58,555 nucleotides of DNA from RGZA01 sp041917755 (GTDB taxonomy: Bacteria; Pseudomonadota; Alphaproteobacteria; UBA9219; RGZA01). Location of the stretch: assembly GCA_041917755.1 (NCBI GenBank), contig JAYRWY010000015.1:1-58555 (forward strand), read 5' to 3'. A model generated the notes under the pieces. That model had not been told where the DNA came from. It did not search any database and saw nothing but the letters and a program-made list of their open reading frames with translations. A program made the position numbers and the translations under genes. Below are positions 53,637 through 58,555 of this stretch, piece after piece; position 1 is the stretch's first letter, and every line of letters begins with the position of its first letter.

Positions 53637-54095
53637 ATGGCCACCACGCCGCAAATTTTGATTATCAACGGGCCCAATCTTAACATGTTGGGCACCCGCC
53701 AACCCGAGGTCTATGGCAAAGTCACGCTGGATGACATCGAATCGCGCTGTCAGGAAACCGCCAGCGAGTTGGGCGTCTCCATCGATTTCCGCCAAACCAA
53801 CCATGAAGGCGAGATGATTGACTGGATTCAGCAGTCAAAAGGCAAGTTTTTTGGCCTAATTATTAACGCGGGTGCGTTTTCCCACACCTCGGTTGCGTTG
53901 CTTGATGCGCTTTTGGCTTGCGAATTGCCGGTGATTGAGGTTCATTTGTCCAACATTTACCGCCGCGAGGCCTTCCGGCAGCATTCCTATGTGTCGCAAG
54001 TGGCCTTGGGCGTTATATGTGGGCTGGGTGCTATTGGCTATGAATTGGCCTTGGGCGCTCTGTCACACCGCTATCACAATCCTGATAAGTCATAA
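53637..54095 (+). CDS. aroQ: Type II 3-dehydroquinate dehydratase
   Basis: Third step of the shikimate pathway. 152 residues, the flavodoxin-like dodecamer type: NGPNLNMLGTRQPEVYG with the catalytic Arg and Tyr, QTNHEGEMIDWI, INAGAFSHTSVALLDAL, EVHLSNIYRREAFRQHSY with the catalytic His. AAGGA precedes the ATG. Precedes accB by 39 bases, an order shared by many proteobacteria. Confidence 0.96.
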   Translation: MATTPQILIINGPNLNMLGTRQPEVYGKVTLDDIESRCQETASELGVSIDFRQTNHEGEMIDWIQQSKGKFFGLIINAGAFSHTSVALLDALLACELPVIEVHLSNIYRREAFRQHSYVSQVALGVICGLGAIGYELALGALSHRYHNPDKS

Positions 54096-54134
54096 GCACG
54101 ACCATCATAACCCCAAAATAACGAAAAAATAATC

Positions 54135-54563
54135 ATGGCTAAATTTGATGTGGATTCCGATCTGGTCCGTAAGCTCGCCTCGTTGATTAACGAAACCGGC
54201 CTTACCGAACTGGAATATTCCGAAGGTGAAAAGCGCATTCGCTTGCAACGTGGCGGCGTGGTTGCTGCCCCGGTTCAGGTTGCAGCTGCTCCTGTTGCTG
54301 CGGCCGCTGCTGCCGCTCCAGCCGTGCCTGTTGATGCCGTTACATCCCCCATGGTCGGCACCGCCTATATGGCGGGCGCACCCGGTGCAAAACCATTCGC
54401 CCCCGTGGGTACCAAGGTAAAAGCTGGTGATACCATTTTGATTATCGAAGCCATGAAGGTCATGAACCCCATCAAAGCACCAAAGGGTGGTACTGTGACA
54501 CAGGTTTTGGTGGCAGATGCCCAGCCGGTTGAATTCGGCCAGCCTCTCGTTGTGATTGAATAA
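54135..54563 (+). CDS. accB: Biotin carboxyl carrier protein of acetyl-CoA carboxylase
   Basis: Carries CO2 on biotin between AccC and the carboxyltransferase. 142 residues: N-terminal helical segment, Ala/Pro/Val-rich linker (about 45-70), and the biotinyl domain with Lys108 in EAMKVMN. Twenty-one bases before accC, the usual accBC pair. Confidence 0.96.
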   Translation: MAKFDVDSDLVRKLASLINETGLTELEYSEGEKRIRLQRGGVVAAPVQVAAAPVAAAAAAAPAVPVDAVTSPMVGTAYMAGAPGAKPFAPVGTKVKAGDTILIIEAMKVMNPIKAPKGGTVTQVLVADAQPVEFGQPLVVIE

Positions 54564-54584
54564 ACAACAGATCAGTGAATAGAC

Positions 54585-55949
<1,365 letters not shown>

Positions 55950-55951
55950 GT

Positions 55952-57083
55952 ATGAAAGCCGAAATTGAAACAGCCGTTGGTGAGATTAAGAAGTCATTGG
56001 CACTTCTGAGGAGGCATCTTTGACTGGGATAAATCCGTTGAACGCCTTCATGAACTAAACGCGCTTGCCGAAGACCCAAATCTATGGGCTGATGCCGCCA
56101 AGGCACAAAAACTGATGAAAGAACGCACCAAGCTGGGCAATGCCATGGAAACATGCACCGGGCTGGAGCGAGACACTAAAGATAATCTCGAAATGATTGC
56201 GCTGGCCGAGGCCGAAGGCGATGCTGAAATGCAGCGCGAAGCAGAAGCCGCCATTTACGCGTTACGTGAGCTTGCCGCGCAAAAAGAACTCGAAAGCCTG
56301 CTATCAGGGGAAGCTGATAGCAATGATGCGTATCTGGAAGTCAACGCAGGCGCAGGCGGTACCGAAGCGCAAGATTGGGCGCAGATGGTTTTCCGCATGT
56401 ATGCCCGCTGGGCTGAAAAGCATGGGTATAAAGTATCGTTGCTGGATGAGTCAGCTGGCGAAGAGGCAGGCATCAAATCCGCAACCATCGAAATCACCGG
56501 ACTTAATGCCTATGGCTGGCTAAAGACTGAAAGCGGTGTGCACCGTCTGGTGCGCATCAGCCCTTATGATTCAAATGCCCGCCGTCACACCAGTTTCTGC
56601 TCGGTATCTGTCACGCCAGTGGTGGATGATAACATCGACATTGTTCTGGTTGATAAAGACATCAAGATGGATGTGTACCGTGCATCTGGCGCGGGCGGTC
56701 AGCACGTCAATAAAACCGAAAGCGCCGTACGCCTTACCCATATTCCCACGGGCATTGTGGTGGCTTGCCAACAAGAACGCTCGCAACACAAAAACCGCGA
56801 TAAGGCGATGACCATGTTGAAGGCACGCATTTATGAAGCGGAGCTTCGTAAGCGTGAAGCGATTGCCTCCGCCTTAGAAGACCAAAAAACCGATATTGGT
56901 TGGGGACATCAAATCCGCTCTTACGTGCTGCACCCCTATCAAATGGTCAAGGATTTGCGCACCGGCGTTGAAACCAGCCAGACGGATGATGTGCTAAATG
57001 GCGATTTAGACAAGTTTTTACAGGCATCCCTTGCACACCGCCTGAAAGGTCATGGTGATGACATTTCGGAAGTTCGAGCTTAG
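55952..57083 (+). CDS. prfB: Peptide chain release factor 2, programmed +1 frameshift
   Basis: Reads UGA and UAA stops and releases the peptide. Translation starts at the ATG at 55952, reads 23 codons to CTT at 56018-56020, meets an in-frame TGA (56021-56023) and continues by +1 shift at GAC 56022 to the stop at 57081-57083, giving about 376 residues. After the shift: DWDKSVERLHELN, a coiled-coil helical domain, the stop-recognition SPYDSNARRHTSF and the catalytic GGQ in SGAGGQHVNKTESAVR. A plain ORF search begins wrongly at 56115. SPY instead of SPF is a mild variant of the recognition tripeptide. Confidence 0.95.
56009..56024 (+). other. prfB: prfB programmed frameshift signal
   Basis: Internal Shine-Dalgarno AGGAGG (56009-56014), three bases, then CTT TGA C. 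This is the canonical RF2 autoregulatory frameshift: slow UGA reading at low RF2 favours slipping to the +1 frame. The element is intact, so the control is likely active. Confidence 0.93.
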
Positions 57084-57092
57084 GATAGTGTC

Positions 57093-57932
57093 ATGACACA
57101 GAAAAAAGTCACCATCGGTAATGTCTCATTCGGCAATCATCTGCCTCTCGCGCTTATTGCAGGCCCATGTCAGCTGGAAAGCCGCGACCACGCCTTCATG
57201 ATGGCTGGAAAGCTCAAGGAAATTTGCACCGCATTGGGCATGGGGCTTATTTACAAAACATCATTTGATAAAGCCAATCGTACATCCATCTCCACGCAGC
57301 GCGGCTTGGGCTTGGAAAAGTCGTTGGATATTTTCAAAGATATTAAAAAAGAATTTGGCATTCCTGTGCTCACCGATGTGCATGACGCGCATCAATGCGC
57401 CGAAGTTGCAACAGCGGTTGATGTTCTCCAAATCCCGGCATTCCTTTGCCGCCAGACCGATTTGTTATTGGCGGCCGGTAAAACCGGCAAAGCCGTGAAT
57501 GTGAAAAAGGGCCAATTCCTTGCCCCATGGGATATGAAACATGTGGCCACCAAAATCGCCAGCACCGGCAATGAAAACATCATGCTGACCGAACGCGGTG
57601 CAAGCTTTGGCTACAACACATTGGTTTCCGATATGCGCGCACTGCCAACCATGGCGGAGACTGGCTATCCGGTGATATTCGATGCCACCCATTCGGTGCA
57701 ACAACCGGGCGGCCAAGGCACCACATCTGGCGGGCAACGCCAATTCGTGGCAACCCTTGCGCGTGCTGCTGTGGCTGTGGGTGTGGCGGGCGTGTTCATT
57801 GAAACGCACCAAGACCCCGATAACGCACCAAGCGATGGACCGAACATGGTCAAACTATCGGATTTAAAGGCGCTGCTCGAACAGCTTCAGTCGTTTGATA
57901 GACTCCTCAAGTTCAATCATGACGATAGATAA
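57093..57932 (+). CDS. kdsA: 3-deoxy-D-manno-octulosonate 8-phosphate synthase
   Basis: Condenses arabinose 5-phosphate and PEP to KDO-8-phosphate for lipid A-KDO. 279 residues: AGPCQLESRDHAF, YKTSFDKANRTS, TDVHDAHQC, DVLQIPAFLCRQTDLL, TERGASFGYNTLVSDMR and a C-terminal IETHQDPDNAPSDGPNM. The NCxxD-type residues used by metal-dependent forms are not obvious, which suggests the metal-independent class. AGGAT before the ATG. Overlaps the next gene by 14 bases. Confidence 0.95.
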   Translation: MTQKKVTIGNVSFGNHLPLALIAGPCQLESRDHAFMMAGKLKEICTALGMGLIYKTSFDKANRTSISTQRGLGLEKSLDIFKDIKKEFGIPVLTDVHDAHQCAEVATAVDVLQIPAFLCRQTDLLLAAGKTGKAVNVKKGQFLAPWDMKHVATKIASTGNENIMLTERGASFGYNTLVSDMRALPTMAETGYPVIFDATHSVQQPGGQGTTSGGQRQFVATLARAAVAVGVAGVFIETHQDPDNAPSDGPNMVKLSDLKALLEQLQSFDRLLKFNHDDR

Positions 57933-58555
57933 AACTAAAAAGAACAATACTTATTATGAGGCCCCTTTTTTGGAGGAGATTAGTTCATATACCCAAAACA
58001 CTAGAAGAAATCTGCTTGCATTTAGCACTCTAGTTTATATGTACAGCTTTGGGTTGATTGACACTAAGTTTACTGGTTCAGGCATTATTTTTTCTGCATT
58101 AAATAATTGGCAAACCAAACTTTTTCTAATTCTGTTTTTACTATACTTTTTTGTACATTTCTTATTGCTTGCATTTAATCATTTATTTGAATGGAGAGCT
58201 AAGCTTTCGGGGGATGTAAAGAACTTTGGAAGATATGAGAATTTTGAAGACTTGGGCGGAAGAGATAAGGCCAAAAAAGTCAATCAATCGACATTGTTTT
58301 CTATTTTTTTGGCCCATAAACATTATGTAGAAGAGTGCAATAAAAAGCTGGATGTACTCAAAATAAAAATTGAAAATGGTGTTGGGGCGATTGATGCCGC
58401 TTCTGGATTAGGTATAAATTCACTAAAACCTAATTTAAATCCTGAGCTGCAACCTATCGAACAGCAAATGAATTTATCAAGGGCACAACAGCAAATTTCA
58501 AATACAATCAATAGAGCTTTTCAGGAAAAGTTTCCATTTGACAGTGAATATATAA
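57919..58555 (+). CDS. AT-rich membrane protein, 3' end outside window
   Basis: An open frame of 212 codons from the ATG at 57919, still open at the last base. Two hydrophobic helices (about 31-47 and 66-88) are separated by a short polar loop; then a long soluble part with helical, coiled-coil-like sequence (EECNKKLDVLKIKIENG, EQQMNLSRAQQQISN). No family recognised. The start inside kdsA has no ribosome site, and a later ATG at 58038 is possible. Base composition is strikingly AT-rich and codon use unlike the preceding genes, hinting at acquired DNA at the window edge. Confidence 0.65.
   Translation, partial: MTIDKTKKNNTYYEAPFLEEISSYTQNTRRNLLAFSTLVYMYSFGLIDTKFTGSGIIFSALNNWQTKLFLILFLLYFFVHFLLLAFNHLFEWRAKLSGDVKNFGRYENFEDLGGRDKAKKVNQSTLFSIFLAHKHYVEECNKKLDVLKIKIENGVGAIDAASGLGINSLKPNLNPELQPIEQQMNLSRAQQQISNTINRAFQEKFPFDSEYI

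Noticed and set aside
56115..57083. prfB taken as starting at the ATG at 56115
   Set aside because: This drops the conserved N-terminal helices; the frameshift signal and upstream start at 55952 give the full protein.

Overview
The window looks like a chromosomal core region of an alphaproteobacterium with moderate G+C. The evidence is an NDUFA12-type Complex I accessory protein, DUF2155 and DUF2333 proteins, a three-subunit pnt transhydrogenase, an accBC-prfB-kdsA block and an ihfB-lapA-pyrF-trpF block. Heptose and KDO synthesis genes, an MlaD lipid-transport protein and several secreted proteins indicate a Gram-negative envelope with LPS. A free-living, small-genome member of a Micavibrio/Rhodospirillales-like lineage is my inference only. 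I see no tRNA, rRNA, CRISPR array, transposase, integron or phage gene.

Layout. 1-1435: 3' end of a DUF484 gene overlapping xerC. 1437-6748 (minus): an envelope-sugar operon hldD-hldE-GT4 glycosyltransferase-secreted hydrolase-orphan prepilin-peptidase N-domain. 6910-10247 (plus): fabD, fabG, a YciI protein and an ABC1 kinase. 10244-11635 (minus): a multicopper oxidase. 11792-15238 (plus): pntAA, an unknown membrane protein, an internal terminator, pntAB and pntB. 15218-22263 (minus): an isochorismatase-like hydrolase, then trpC, trpD, trpG, trpE and a PpiD-like chaperone; a small plus-strand gene lies between trpG and trpE. 22388-25278 (plus): tpiA, secG, pyrG. 25319-27110 (plus): a four-gene mer-like metal module behind a promoter with an inverted repeat. 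27222-30682 (plus): mostly unknown envelope proteins (DUF2333, a Cys-rich lipoprotein, a LysE exporter). 30812-32632: typA, facing trpF, pyrF, lapA-like, ihfB and gltA on the minus strand. 36345-38768 (minus): a shortened class II ribonucleotide reductase paralog. 38944-40409 (plus): NDUFA12, mlaD, DUF2155, overlapping aat from the other strand. 41087-49178: an unknown membrane protein, mrcA (minus), rne with a long structured leader, and an M48/TPR peptidase. 49323-53568: a DsbA-type thioredoxin, YceI-cytochrome b561-YceI, and a TIGR03118 protein behind a possible Fur box. 53637-57932: aroQ, accB, accC, prfB (with a programmed +1 frameshift) and kdsA. 57919-58555: an AT-rich membrane protein cut by the window edge.

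How genes work together. HldE and HldD make ADP-heptose and KdsA makes KDO-8-phosphate for the LPS inner core. FabD and FabG run fatty-acid synthesis from malonyl-CoA, which AccB and AccC help to make. TrpE, G, D, C and F cover chorismate to indole-glycerol phosphate; trpA and trpB are not here. AroQ feeds chorismate. PntAA/AB/B supply NADPH, and MlaD, PBP1A, SecG, PpiD and the M48 protein maintain the envelope.

The least ordinary items are the 807-residue reductase paralog that has apparently lost its catalytic loops and redox tail while keeping an open frame, the mer-like module whose operator-like repeat overlaps an apparently leaderless promoter, the CxxC-less HMA-like small gene inside the trp cluster, the stand-alone prepilin-peptidase N-domain, and a 79-base inverted repeat upstream of the NDUFA12 gene.
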